This document shows, piece by piece, positions 1 to 11,735 of a stretch of DNA of 64,000 bases. A program made the position numbers and the translations under genes. The stretch is taken from positions 203,329 through 267,328 of the forward strand of contig VXBP01003693.1 of assembly GCA_013400115.1 (NCBI GenBank), given 5' to 3'. Positions within the stretch are counted from its first letter, which is position 1. The number at the start of each line of letters is the position of its first letter. The notes under the pieces are model-generated. The model had not been told where the DNA came from, did no database searches, and saw only the letters and a list, made by a program, of their open reading frames with translations. This DNA is from Rhinopomastus cyanomelas (taxonomy: Eukaryota; Chordata; Aves; Bucerotiformes; Rhinopomastidae).

Positions 1-2628
1 TATCTTTTTAGAAATGTTTTCTCGTCTGTGTTATTAAACGTGTTTGAGACGCGCTGAAAATGAAAGGAAGGATTGGTCTATTTTTCTTCCACATCAGATA
101 AGAGGCCCTTGTTTCCCTTTTAAAAACTGAAATGGCAGCTGTTTTGGCAGCTGCATAGCCATGTAAACAAGATACCGTTTTCAAGTTTCCACATATTTAT
201 CATATTACAGGCGCTGGGAGACTGAATCAATAAAACAAAAAGCTCTAAGTAGAGCTTGAGTGGGTTAGACTACCAACAAGGAGAAGAGCTGTAACCCTAG
301 CTCAGGAAAGTCTCGGGCAATAAGGTATGAAAATGTTAAAATTAAAGCATGGTTTCCTTCCTAAATGGAAGATTGATATTTACATGCAGCATAATAAAGA
401 TAGAACTAACTGAAGGCACAAAGAGATTCTGATAGAAGTAACACATAGCAGGGTTTTTTCCTTTAAACCAAAAGGCAATGGAAAAAGTATCTGTTATGCA
501 AAATAACATAAAAGTCACATGAAATGATTTAAAATACTCAGGATTTAAAGGCAGCAGAGAACAAAAGTTATCCACAACTTCTTTCATACAAGCTAAGTCA
601 TTCTTTTCCCTTTAGAAGAAGAAATACTGTCCCTGATCTAAGGAGACATGAAAATACTTAGCTGGAAGCGTAGAAGTAGCTGCATATAAACCAGTTTTAT
701 TGGAATAGATAGGAAGATAACTTCTGATGGCATTATGGAGGATTTAGCATTTGTTTTCAAGCCCTATACATCTGCACACGGCGGTGTATGAGGTAGATTT
801 TGAGTGCAGACATACCCATAAATTCTGGTAAAATCATATGTAAGTGATGCATTTAAAAAGATTAATGTTGTGACTCAATAAACCGGTTACGCACTTGTTT
901 TACTCTAGTACAGCTCACTTTTTCTCCTCTCTCAGTACCCCAGGTACTCTCAGGACACTCAGGTACCCCATATTTTGCACACTCATTTGTTTCCCTGGGT
1001 TGGCAGTTGTCTTGTGTGTCTGCCATGTTAGACAGCCTTTGGTTCTTCACACGCCACAGGTTTTGCAGAAAGCTGTTCCTTAGATACTCTCTGGAGAGTC
1101 CATGTGTTGCTTAATGCCTCCACCTTTTCAAGACTTTAAAATACTGAAGGCTTTTGGAAAGTGTTAAACCTGTTAAAATGGATCACCCTGAGCTTAGTGT
1201 AGAGTGCAATGGTTTTGATATTTCCAGGATAAAAACAGTTGGGAAACATTCAGACCACATGAAGGCTTCCTTGGTTTAAATTTAGTGGAAATACAGACTT
1301 CTGTAATCCATGAAAGACTTCCAAAAACCTTATTCCCAGCATAACCTACCTTCTGTGTAGTCAGTGCTGAACCACAGTTGTCGGACCACAAATTTACCTG
1401 GCTCTAAGTATACATCTGCTAACAAAGGTGTGCTTATTTAACTCACAGATGTGCTTGGAAAACCTGCTCCTTAACGTTCTTTGCAAACTGGGAATCTAGT
1501 CTGTATAACAGGATAAGCCTAATACTAGGAGCTCTATCAGGCTGGAAAAGAATTGGGTTTTTTAATTGTAACTAATGAAATGTAGATAAATACATGCAGC
1601 TACCATTAGACCCAGTTTTCAGATAGTGCTTTGTCCTTGGGGAAGAAAGACAGACATGTTTTATGTTCTCATGAAAAGGGAAATGTGGCAGTTTTGTGAG
1701 GTTGCTCAGATGTGTTTTCGATTTCCAAGACCAGTCCTAAGGGATCCAGGAATATGGAGCAAATAGGAAAGTGATGTGGGATGGGTAAAAGTACATTACT
1801 CAGTTATGCTGTAGCTGTCTCAGATAGTTAAATGTGTGGCACAACATGTGTGTGACTGTTTGCATGTATGTGCACAGCACTTGCAGACAAGCACATACCA
1901 ACACAGACACACATATACACATTGATGTATAGCTGTGAGCTTTCTAAATATTTTGACCTTGGTGTGTGGTAAGAAAACTTTAAAATACCCCAACAAGCCC
2001 ATCTTGCCTAAAGCAAGGCCAGGCCTGACTGGTAATTTAGCATCAAATGATGGTTTCTTGTGCAAGGTCTGGACCACAGCGTGTTTAACGCTCACTGGCA
2101 GCTTTCCCTCCCTTAAGGCAATCATAAAATAGCTTTAACATTCAAACAAAGGAAACTCACCAGGGAATTCATTCAAAAGTGAGGCAGGAGAAAGCAAAAA
2201 GAGTATGTATGTATGTACAGGGGACTTTCAGCCACGTCAGAAGAAGTAAATATTGAATTCTTTTAAATGTAGGACAGAGAAATCGAGACAGGTGTCAGAG
2301 GCAAGCGCCGTCCACATCCAACAGGCAGTGCTGAAAGGCTGTGTGTGCCAAGGCTGAGGTAAGCCTCTGGTGACACAATCTCTGCATGGGTGGTCAGGCA
2401 GATACCTATCAACGCAGAGATGAAATCCAGCCAGAGTATCTATTTTGACTGCATCTAAACCAAGCTGCAGCTGTGCACCTCAGTATGCCCCGAATCAGAG
2501 CTCTGGTGGAAGCATGTGGTTGCTCCCATCCAGGCTCCCAGGTAACCATTCTACAGAAAATAGATGAGAGGGAGCAAGCTTGCTCTGATTCGGAGGCAGA
2601 GCCTTATCCAGATCCATCAGCTCTGACA
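1..2628. other. Single-copy DNA, no recognised gene
   Basis: I see no recognisable coding gene here; open frames are at most 101 codons and match nothing I know. An imperfect TG/CA-rich tract lies at about 1831-1921. A segment at 2273-2358 (+) is flanked by good splice-like signals and is treated under findings. Confidence 0.55.
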
Positions 2629-3483
2629 CATAGAATCATAGAATCATTAGGGATCGGAAGGGACCTCGAAAGATCATCTAGTCCAATCCCCCTGACACAG
2701 CAGGATCACCTAGACCAAGTCACACAGGAACCCGTCCAGTTGGGTCTTGAATATCTCCAGTGAGGGAGACTCCACAACCCCCCTGGGCAGCCTGTTCCAG
2801 TGCTCCGTCACCCTCACTGTGAAGAATTTCCTTCTCAGGTTGTTGTGGAACCTCCTATGTTCCAGCTTACAACCACTGCCCCTTGTCCTATCACTACATG
2901 ACACCGAGAACAGTCCAGTGCCATCGTCCTGACACCCACCCCTCAAATATTTGTAGACATGAATGAGGTCACCCCTCAGTCTCCTCTTCTCCAAGCTAAA
3001 GAGACCCAGCTCCCTCAACTTCTCCTCATAAGGGAGGTGTTCCACCTCTCTCATTATCTTTGTTGCCCTACGCTGAACTCTCTCCAGAAGCTCCACATCC
3101 CTCTTGTACTGAGGAGCCCAGAACTGGACACAATACTCCAGGTGTGGTCTCACCAGGGCAGAGTAGAGGGGGAGAAGAACCTCTCTTGATCTGCTAAACA
3201 CCCCTCTTCTAATCCACCCCAGGATGCTGTTGGCCCTCTTGGCCACAAGAGCACATTGCTGGCTCATAGTCATCCTGTTGTCCACCAGGACCCCCAAGTC
3301 CCTTTCCCCTACACTACTCTCCAACTGGCCAGTCCCCAGCCTATACTGGTACCTAGGGTTGTTCTTGCCCAGATGCAAGACTCTGCACTTACTCTTGTTA
3401 TAGCTCATTAGATTTTTCTCTGCCCAGCTCTCCAGCCTGTCCAGATCTCTGACACACTCCAAGCAGAGCAGTCTCAGTCCCAC
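2629..3483 (-). mobile_element. CR1 LINE, 5'-truncated, 257 open codons of ORF2
   Basis: On the minus strand one frame stays open from 3483 to the stop at 2710-2712 and gives the last 257 residues of the CR1 ORF2 polyprotein, the part just after the reverse-transcriptase core. Typical CR1 C-terminal motifs are visible: [71 protein letters not shown], ending FLCDLV. An 80-base 3' UTR and two ATTCTATG-type octamers follow down to 2629. No frameshift or stop interrupts it, so this is one of the youngest copies in the window. The 5' end is lost just after the polymerase motifs, as usual for truncated insertions; the exact 5' junction (about 3440-3485) is uncertain. Confidence 0.93.
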
Positions 3484-4896
3484 TCAAAACACAGCCTCTA
3501 AGATTTCAAGCACCCACTGTACTTCCTGTCTATCTGCCAATTTGTATAATCATCACCATCATCATCATCATACCAATTTTCAGGGTAGAGTAATAAGGCT
3601 GCAGCTGCTAAAGCAAACAAAGGTTTTTGCCTTTCTGGAAAAGAAGTCACATCCTTAAGACATCAGTCCAGTGAACTGCTGAGGCACTAAATGGTATGTA
3701 GTGCCCTACATTTTGGAGAATCAACACAAACCCCTTTGCCCTTGGTGTGTGCTAAGCACCTAACAGGCAGAGCTAAGCCTGTCCATATCCTTTGCTGTTA
3801 CACAGATATAAATACTGCCTAGAAGACAAGCCTCTGTGATCTGAATGTCTGAAAACTCCTGCTTTGTCATCTATTTCCTGCACCTGATTTGCTAAACTGA
3901 AGTGACTAGGGCATCTAAGACTACTAAGACTACTGCACCTTGGAGGATAATGAGCCCTACATCTCTCTGGCCACCACAATGTGCAGCCGTGAGACACACA
4001 GTACTGTGATCTTACACAGCATTTCAAACGAGCCATTTTAGACTCATGCAGGTCAAAATCACTGTTTTGATAGTAACAAGTGCTATTTACTTTTTAAAAT
4101 ATTCCTGCCTGAGTTTTCTAATGAAAACAAAAAAATCAAACAGTCTTGAAAAGAGAAGATGACTGGAAAATGTTTCTAATTTATTGTTGTAAATGAAACT
4201 TCTTTCCTTCTTTAACAGTCCCCCTAAAGATTGATAAGCCAGCACTACAAACCTACAAGATAAATTTTAGGTGGCTTAAAATTCTGAGCAAGGTATTTGT
4301 ACTTACTTGGCAGAAGTTTGAGATTTGAGGCTAAATGGCTGCTGCATCAGCAACTACAAATAAGAACAATAATTTTTGTAGGTTTGTCAGCTCTGATTTA
4401 AGCCAGTGACTGGTATCTGGTCTCCTCTTCCATGTGGCTCGCTCTCTGTACGTCAATCAAAACAGGAGTCTTCTGAGGACAGAGAGAAGCAGCTGCAGAT
4501 TCAATAGAAGCTCTGAGTAGCTCATCAGCACAGCTGTTCCTCTGCATTTGTTTCCAAAGCAAAAAGTCTTTTGTGTTTATATTAGGTAAGGAAATGTACT
4601 ATTTGTGCCTATGAGACTTTTCATTAAAACTTCTGAAAGGCAAAGAAGGCAAAAAAAAATATGCTTGAGGGATGGAATTGTGCAGAAGAAGAGCTCTGGA
4701 TAGGAAGCTAATACATTTCAATTGCATTTGCTTTAGTAACATTTGCTTTTGATGGAAACTTAAAGTTAATTTACTTAGGAATAAAATACATGCTAACATT
4801 GCTGAAGATTTGAGTGCTGTAGTGCTTGCAAAGTGAATCATGGCCTGGCTGTCAGTCAGACTACCTTGTATGGAACTCCTTTGCTCTTCCCTTCCA
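3484..4896. other. Single-copy DNA, no recognised gene
   Basis: A short CAT trinucleotide tract lies at 3551-3571. No gene or repeat family was recognised in the rest. Confidence 0.5.
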
Positions 4897-4972
4897 CTTC
4901 CCTTCTTCTCTTTTTTCCCTCTCTCCTCTCTCCCCTCTCTCTCCTCTCCCCTCTCTCTCCTCTCTCCTCTCT
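4897..4972 (+). repeat. Polypyrimidine (CTCTCC-rich) simple repeat
   Basis: All 76 bases are C or T, mostly CCTCTCT and CTCCCC variants. The tract runs directly into the assembly gap, and pyrimidine-rich sequence resumes on the far side, so the true repeat is probably longer. Confidence 0.9.
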
Positions 4973-5454
4973 NNNNNNNNNNNNNNNNNNNNNNNNNNNN
5001 NNNNNNNNNNNNNNNNNNNNNNNNNNNNNNNNNNNNNNNNNNNNNNNNNNNNNNNNNNNNNNNNNNNNNNNNNNNNNNNNNNNNNNNNNNNNNNNNNNNN
5101 NNNNNNNNNNNNNNNNNNNNNNNNNNNNNNNNNNNNNNNNNNNNNNNNNNNNNNNNNNNNNNNNNNNNNNNNNNNNNNNNNNNNNNNNNNNNNNNNNNNN
5201 NNNNNNNNNNNNNNNNNNNNNNNNNNNNNNNNNNNNNNNNNNNNNNNNNNNNNNNNNNNNNNNNNNNNNNNNNNNNNNNNNNNNNNNNNNNNNNNNNNNN
5301 NNNNNNNNNNNNNNNNNNNNNNNNNNNNNNNNNNNNNNNNNNNNNNNNNNNNNNNNNNNNNNNNNNNNNNNNNNNNNNNNNNNNNNNNNNNNNNNNNNNN
5401 NNNNNNNNNNNNNNNNNNNNNNNNNNNNNNNNNNNNNNNNNNNNNNNNNNNNNN
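4973..5454. other. Assembly gap (482 N)
   Basis: An uninterrupted run of N. Open frames that cross it are artefacts. Pyrimidine tracts on both sides suggest that the low-complexity repeat caused the break. Confidence 0.99.
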
Positions 5455-5487
5455 CCCTTCCCCTTCCCCTCCCTCCCTGCCTTCTTC
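5455..5487 (+). repeat. Pyrimidine-rich repeat, far side of the gap
   Basis: CCCTTCCCTT-type sequence with a single purine, continuing the tract that enters the gap at 4972. Confidence 0.75.
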
Positions 5488-7376
5488 TATAACTACACAG
5501 CCACTATACTCAGAGAGATAATGTTTATAAATCAAGCCATGAAGGCAGGACGTCACGGTCACACTCTCCTCAGTGTATTTGAGATTAGGGTTTCACTTGA
5601 GAAAAGACAAAGCCAAGGGTTTTATTTCTCAAAATTCGAAGTCTCTCAAGTTCAGACACCTGCCTCCTCATGTTCCTGAGAAGACCCTCGTTTCAAGAAG
5701 GACATTGAAACTCATTTCTGCAGTAGAAGGGCTCATCTGACTGCCCAAAAGGCTGCTGTCTAACTGTGCCAAAAGGATTGCAATTTGCCTTGATCGTGCG
5801 CTGCTTTGCTCACCAGTTCTGCATTTCCCGCGCGCCTAACGAGCTTAACGTGGCCTCTGATTTGTGTTATTTTCTAGTGAGGTTTTGGAGTAGAAAAACC
5901 TGTGACCAAAAGCTGCACACCAAGGGTGACAAAGTGATTCTTAAATTCAAATACATCGAAATGCTCTGGTTTTGTGTACGAAACCCAAACGACCCAAAGC
6001 AAGCAACCGAGCCGCACACAGATCAACAGTCTCCTTTTGGCCCGTGTGCGTTCAGACCCGGTCGTTCATAAAAGGACCGACCCAAAGCCATTGAAATCAA
6101 TGGAGGTTTCTGCTGACTTCCAGCGGCTTTGGCCAGAACCCAGTGTACACAGTCATGGCTTCAAAGCAGGAGACACATTTCAAAAACTGCAGTTCTTTGG
6201 TGTCTAACGCTGCAGCCTTTGTGTTTTCATTATAGCAATTACAACAGCCCATCTCTGTGCCAGATGTTGGGTCACTCACGAGAAACATCTGTTACCAGCA
6301 CGCAAAACCTGGCTGGACCGGGGCCATCAGGCAAAACAAACAAAAATGCATTTCTTGTTTTTCTTACAGGAATTATTGTAATTCCCCCAAGAACATGATC
6401 TTTCCCCACAAGAGGAAGATTTTCTGAGCCATATACACTAAAACATGAAGACATGAGATCAGTGCCAGCAAGACTTTTCCTGGAAACTTCTAGAGACATT
6501 TGGATCTGACCTGAATCAAAGCAGAGAAACATCTTCTCTGTCCTCTGACACATTTCTCTTTTCCCTGCTGTCTGAGGGTAAGAAACTCGCTTCAGTAGGA
6601 GTTTTGCACAGGCTAAGGGCACCACGAGTTCCTTTCCCCTCCTCTAACTCTTGTCCTCTCTTGTTCCTTCTCTTTTCTCCTCCTTGGTAAAGCCATTTGG
6701 ACTGGGCTCCATTTCAAGCTGTTGAGATTGCTAACTGTTCAGCCAGCAGTTGGGTCAGCCTTTTAGGTAAAAGCCATGTGTCAAGTCAATTTTCAAAGGC
6801 TAGTAGCCCAAGTTCACTCAAGGTAGTTGTGTACCCCAGCAGCGGATGGGAATCGATCCCAATGGATTTGCTCTTAGCAGAGCATATTTGTACTGGTTTG
6901 TGCTAGCAGGAGAGATGGGGCCTGGGATGCAGACTGGAGGTCTTCTCTCTGGGAAGGTTCATGTGTTGAGCTGAGAACTTGGGTCCGTGCCCAGCCATTC
7001 TTAGTAGCTGAGCTCACATCTGCAGAAGGTCGCCGAGAGAAACTCCCAGAAGTGTCCGTACCGACCACGACTAGTTTCCCTCTAAAGAAGCATAGATGTC
7101 GTGCTGCTAAAATAGCTTTAAAGTGATCAGGGAAGGTGGAAAGTTCATGAACACTGGTAGCTCCACAGAGACTGTGATTCCAGCAACAAGCCCAGCGACT
7201 AAAATAAAACGCGCTGGTGTCACTTGTGATTGTGGAACACAGCCAAGGACTGCAGTAGGATAAGGAGCAGGCCTATTCAAGGACAGGAATGGAAGGAAAG
7301 ACATCACTGGGAATTGCTGGGGAGACAGAATAGTGAAAACTTCTCAAAAAATATAGGGGTTTTGCATGAATATATT
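5488..7376. other. Single-copy DNA, no recognised gene
   Basis: The longest open frames, 5766-6071 (+, 101 codons) and 6272-6625 (-, 117 codons), have no motif that I recognise. An old inverted motif at 6088-6134 is listed separately. Confidence 0.5.
6088..6134. repeat. Old dispersed motif with CCATTGA..TCAATGG arms
   Basis: CCATTGAAATCAATGG is followed after a short spacer by a degraded inverted counterpart (CTGACTTCCAGCGG), with AAAGCC and GGCTTT flanking. A second example lies at 59039-59097. Similar paired motifs occur widely in reptile and bird DNA; I cannot assign a family name. Confidence 0.35.
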
Positions 7377-7562
7377 GGTCTAGGTGGTCCTGCTGTTGCA
7401 GAGGGATTGGACTAGATGATCTTTGAGGTCCCTTCCAATCCCTAATGATTCTGTGATTCTATGATTCTATGATTCTGTGATTCCGTGATTCTGTGATTCT
7501 GTGATTCTGTGATTCTGTGATTCTGTGATTCTGTGATTCTATGATTCTATGATTCTATGATT
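7377..7562 (+). mobile_element. CR1 3' end with expanded octamer tail
   Basis: The CR1 3' UTR (GGTCTAGGTG, GGATTGGACTAGATGATC, CCCTTCCAATCCCTAATG) is followed by about 14 tandem copies of GATTCTRT from 7447, mostly GATTCTGT with some GATTCTAT. Most other copies in the window carry only two or three units. ORF2 is absent. Confidence 0.95.
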
Positions 7563-7779
7563 GGGGTTTTTGGTGGGAAGTGGATTTTCAGCTCAAAAGT
7601 GATTTTCAGATCAAAGCTGAAATTTCTAATTATACAAAAAAATGTTAAAACATCAGGGGAATTGATAGTTTAATGACAATCCTTGCTTTTTTACCCTTGT
7701 TTTGCTCAGCCTGTATTTGATAATGAGATTTTTCTCACCTGTCTTCCTGAATCGTCACACCTCTACCCCTCAACCCTTT

Positions 7780-7872
7780 CATAGAATCACAGAATCATTA
7801 GGGATTGGAAGGGACCTCGAAAGATCATCCAGTCCAATCCCACTGCCACAGCAGGATCACCTAGAGCAAGTC
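7780..7872 (-). mobile_element. CR1 3' end fragment
   Basis: Reads on the minus strand as the 3' UTR (GATCCTGCTGTGGCAGTG, GATTGGACTGGATGATC) ending in octamers at 7780. Only about 90 bases remain. Confidence 0.92.
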
Positions 7873-9053
7873 CAGTTTTAATAAAGACCTTGGGTTGTTT
7901 CTGACATAAAGAAAGGAAAATCAGCCTTGTGTGCACTGGTCACCTGTTGTAGTCTTAGTGTGGGTCCCATACACACAGGTAAGAGACGATTGCCACTGAG
8001 AAAATTGTGATGGAGGGGATGTGATGGGACAGAGGAAGTTCAGGGGAATATTACCCTGTTCCTCTTCATACATGAAGTCGCCTGTGGAGCACATAGCCCT
8101 CACTGCCCACGTGGGAGGCTGCAGATGTCAGGCCAATGTTTTTCGTGACCTGCCTCAATATCGTTCTCTGCAAAGACCTCCAGGGTGATGCTGTGAATCC
8201 CCTCAGTGAACTTTGCTGTTGCTGGCTGACACTGGCTCAGCACAACCTCCCTGCATGGAAGGTCCTGGTCATATAAGGGAAGGATATGCAGACATTCACA
8301 AACCTCATTCTCCTGGAATGAAACAAAAACATGCCTCTCTGGAAACACCTGTTCCTGGTTTAAATGTCTGTTTACACTTATCCTTAAAACAAGATGAAAC
8401 CCAAAGAAGGGTGGAGCCTGGAACTGAAAAGACAGCTGACAAAGATCTGTACTGCATGGGGTGAGGATTCTTAATTTACAGTAAAACAGAACTCAGACAA
8501 CACTGTCAAGTGGTGTCTTGATGGGGCAATAGAATACAACTTTTGTCTAAAGTTGAGCCAAATGCCCAACAGGTGTAAATTCCTATAGATCACTGGAGCT
8601 TTCCTTCTTTATGTCACATTACCCTGTGTTGTGGAACATACAGACAAGCCTCTGTTTGGGCTTTCTATAGTAGGTTAGGGGGGTTTTGTATGAAATGCCT
8701 TCTGTTTTTGACATCTTGCCATCACTGTTTCAGAAAAACTCAACTGGTCTGAACTGCCTTCTTTAACCTCTTTTGGCCACTGCATGCTCATGCCCCTCAC
8801 TGCCATCTCTTACTCTCATCCCTCCCGTTCATTATCAAGCACATGAGTTACAACTCCTAAAAGAGAATATGATTTGACATCAGCTGGGCAATGTGGTGGC
8901 TTGACAGCTGCACGAGCAAGCAGAAATGTCCCTTTCTGCCCAGACTCAACCTGACAATCCTGCACAACCTCCGTGGAAGCCGCGGCAGCTGTGCTGAACA
9001 CAGCCAGCACGTGTGCCCTCACTGGGTACGCGCTGCCGGGAGTCAGTCACTCT
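7873..9053. other. Single-copy DNA with one weak exon candidate
   Basis: No recognised gene. A minus-strand open frame at 8100-8348 (82 codons) has an acceptor-like signal inside it; see findings. Confidence 0.45.
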
Positions 9054-9152
9054 GTGTGACTTGGTCTAGGTGATCCTGCTGTGGCAGGGGGATTGGACTG
9101 GATGATCTTTCGAGGTCCCTTCCAATCCCTGATGATTCTATGATTCTATGAT
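9054..9152 (+). mobile_element. CR1 3' end fragment
   Basis: Begins at GTGTGACTTGGTCTAGG, the end of ORF2 plus UTR, and finishes with two ATTCTATG units. The UTR has TGGACTGGATGATC where most copies have TGGACTAGATGATC. Confidence 0.93.
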
Positions 9153-9931
9153 TTGGAAGCGGGATTATTGTTTAACTTTCAGAAGGGTAACGTTATTGCT
9201 TTAATTACGCAAGGTTGAAGGGACATGTGCAAGACCCTCTGCCACTGGAGTGAGCTGTTTAGAACAGATCATCAATGACTGATGATGGAAATATCTTGTT
9301 TCTCAATCTCTGCTACCCTATTTATTTTCTCCTGAACTTTCACTTTTCTACCTTGAACATATTTTTAAAATTAAGAATTGCCAAAAAACCTGCTGGCTTT
9401 ACTCCACTATATGAAAGTTTCTTGGAATCTCTTGACTGCCTGTGTCTGTCTATTTCTAATGCAGACTACCTGACTAACCAAAAATTATCACTCTTTTATC
9501 ATTACCTATAGGGTACGTTCTTCGTGTGTAACCTGGATGAAATGGGTAGAAATTAATTCCTACAGGACTATGACTCTCCCTTCAACAAGGATAGGAGCAC
9601 AGTACATTTGCTGTGCAGTGTGTCTAAATATAACACAGAGAGCAAAACTTAAGCACAGAACACTTTAAGATGATCATATGAAGACAGAAAATTGGATTAG
9701 TCTGGCAAAAAGCTCCGGGTTAAAACTTTACTCCTATTAAGTACCACTTTGTACGTGACTGCAGATACAATCACTTGACTGCAGAGAGTGTCTGAGTTTT
9801 CTGCATCTGACAGCTGAGGCACCAGTACTGTATGAATACATGGTTCACAGAACATCCATTCAGCTGCCTAACATGATGCTCTATGTTGGGGCTTCAAATG
9901 GAGATAAAGCTTTTTTATTATCTTACCTAAT
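9153..9931. other. Single-copy AT-rich DNA
   Basis: I see no gene, and no repeat long enough to name. Confidence 0.5.
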
Positions 9932-10125
9932 CACAGTGGGGGTGACGGAGCACTGGAACAGGCTGCCCAGGGGGGTTGTGGAGTCTCCTTCACTGGAGAT
10001 GTTTAAGACCCACCTGGATGTGTTCCTGTGTGACTTGGTCTAGGTGATCCTGCTGTGTCAGGGGGATTGGACTAGATGATCTTTCAAGGTCCCTTCCACT
10101 CCCCATTGGTTCTATGATTCTATGG
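9932..10125 (+). mobile_element. CR1 3' end with 31 C-terminal ORF2 codons
   Basis: Starts in the codons for [19 protein letters not shown] and runs to FLCDLV and the stop, then the UTR. The tail is altered (CCCATTGGTTCTATG) but keeps two octamers. Confidence 0.94.
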
Positions 10126-10608
10126 CACAGAGCACAGCTCAAGAAAGAGGTCAAAAGTCCATAATTACAGCTTTTCACTAGGTTTGCCTGTGTTCTTACA
10201 AACCTCATTAAAATCTCTGAGGAAATTTTAAAGAAATTAAGAGAAAGGCTCACCCTGAGTCTCATTTTTGTCAGTGGCAGAAAACATGCAAAACTTATGT
10301 CCCAAGATGTGACCTTGAATCTTGACTAGAGGTAAGTTAACCCTGATACAGTAATGGAATGGAAGAAAGCAGAGATTATATGGAGTCAACCTTCAAGAGA
10401 ATGACTAAGTGCTCTCCTGACAACTGGTCCATGCCTCAGCAGTTTTGGATGCTTTTCAGACAGAAGCACTTCAAAAACAGACCAAAAAGTCATTGAGTTA
10501 ATGTTTGTGATATACTTTAGACAAAGTAAAACCTTACTAATTGCTTCAGAGGACGTTGTTTCAGCATAGGCAAGTTAATACCTTAAAATAACAGCCATAT
10601 GGATCAGT
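10126..10608. other. Single-copy DNA
   Basis: Nothing recognised. Confidence 0.5.
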
Positions 10609-10730
10609 GGATATTAGGAAGAACTTCTTTACTGAAGGGGTTATCAGTTGAGGACTTGTCAGTGTTGGGTTAATGGCTGAACTTCATGATCTTGAATGTC
10701 TTTTCCAACCCAGGCAGCTCTTTGATTCTG
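10609..10730 (+). mobile_element. Old, internally deleted CR1 3' end
   Basis: GGATATTAGGAAGAACTTCT is a CR1 C-terminal signature; the sequence then jumps across a deletion to a diverged UTR (GTTGGGTTAATGGCTGAAC, TCTTTTCCAACCCAG) and a TTGATTCTG tail. Divergence is much higher than in the main young subfamily. Confidence 0.65.
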
Positions 10731-10734
10731 TAAA

Positions 10735-10895
10735 ACTCCCCTGGTGCAATTTGAGGCCTTTTCCTCTTGCCCTACCACTTAGTACAGACCAGCACCCACC
10801 TTTCTACAGCCTCCTTTCAGGTAGTTGTAGACAGCAAAGCAGTCTCCTCTCAGTGTCTTTTTCTCCAAACTCAGTGTGAAAAGCTAAGATGCCAA
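10735..10895 (-). mobile_element. Old CR1 ORF2 fragment lacking its 3' end
   Basis: The complement reads as the diverged CR1 segment that includes the stretch before GNGLKL (plus-strand landmarks GGTGCAATTTGAGGCC, CTACAGCCTCCTTTCAGG and CAGTCTCCTCTCAGTG). It directly abuts the opposite-strand fragment at 10609-10730 and has no 3' tail. Confidence 0.6.
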
Positions 10896-11497
10896 GTCCT
10901 TCAGGTAAGAGCTTGCCATGTGAGAGGGGTGTTAACAAAGATTGATGCCATATACCTTACTTTTTCTTTTTATATTCCTCTTTCTGTCAACAGAGCTAGT
11001 GCAGCTACTGCTGCAGCACTTTGTTTAGTTCCAGGATGCTTCAGCTCCAGGACACAAATGCTGAAGTTCATTACACAGGCTGTAAGACTGGAAATCATTG
11101 TTTTGCACTTACAAAATGAAGACAGACATCATGCAGAAGAGAATGCATTATGTTTGTGTAGGCACATTGCTAAGGCACACGGTGAGCAATGAACAATATT
11201 TAGCAACTCATTATTGAAATTTCTCTTAAGCCTTAGTGTTTACAGAAAAGCATTTGGACAGTTGGGTCCACTTTGGTATGTGATGAGTTCTGCTAGCTAA
11301 GTTCTTCTACATACAGCTTTTTTTTGGTCCACAGTCAGGCCATAATCAACAAACAACTCCTCAAGGCTCCAGGTCAACAATGGTGTGAAAGTTAGCATTT
11401 ACATGGGTGTAACAAGGAAGTGGGCTGCAAGTTTAGTGTTAGGAAATAAACAACTGAAGAACTACACCTTTCATTGCAAGGCTCCTGTGTGTTTGTG
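10896..11497. other. Single-copy DNA
   Basis: A 141-codon plus-strand frame (10767-11192) starts inside the preceding CR1 remnant and shows no known motif. Confidence 0.5.
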
Positions 11498-11735
11498 AGA
11501 GGGGCAATGGTTGTAAGCTGGAACACAGAAGGTTCCACATCAACCTGAGAAGGAACTTCTTCACAGTGAGGGTGATGGAGCACTGGAACGGGCTGCCCAG
11601 GGGGTTGTGGAGTCTCCTTCACTGGAGATGTTTGAGACACGCCTGGTTGTGATCCTGCTGTGTCAGGGGGATTGGACTAGATGATCTTTCAAGGTCCCTT
11701 CCAATCCCTAATGATTCTATGATTCTATGATTCTA
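11498..11735 (+). mobile_element. CR1 3' end, small internal deletion
   Basis: Covers the codons around [19 protein letters not shown] through SPSLEMFE, then jumps from GCCTGGTTGTG directly to GATCCTGCTG. This loses the FLCDLV codons and the stop. Three octamers end the copy. Confidence 0.93.

Noticed and set aside
4307..4353. 47-bp minus-strand segment with acceptor TTCTTATTTGTAG and donor CAA|GTAAGTA
   Set aside because: Splice signals are good but it is too short to judge, and no neighbouring exon is evident.
4826..5679. Open frames of 219-279 codons on both strands
   Set aside because: They run through the N gap and are not real.
7447..7562. Regular short repeats that could be mistaken for a CRISPR array
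   Set aside because: Eight-base units without spacers at a CR1 end, in a vertebrate genome.
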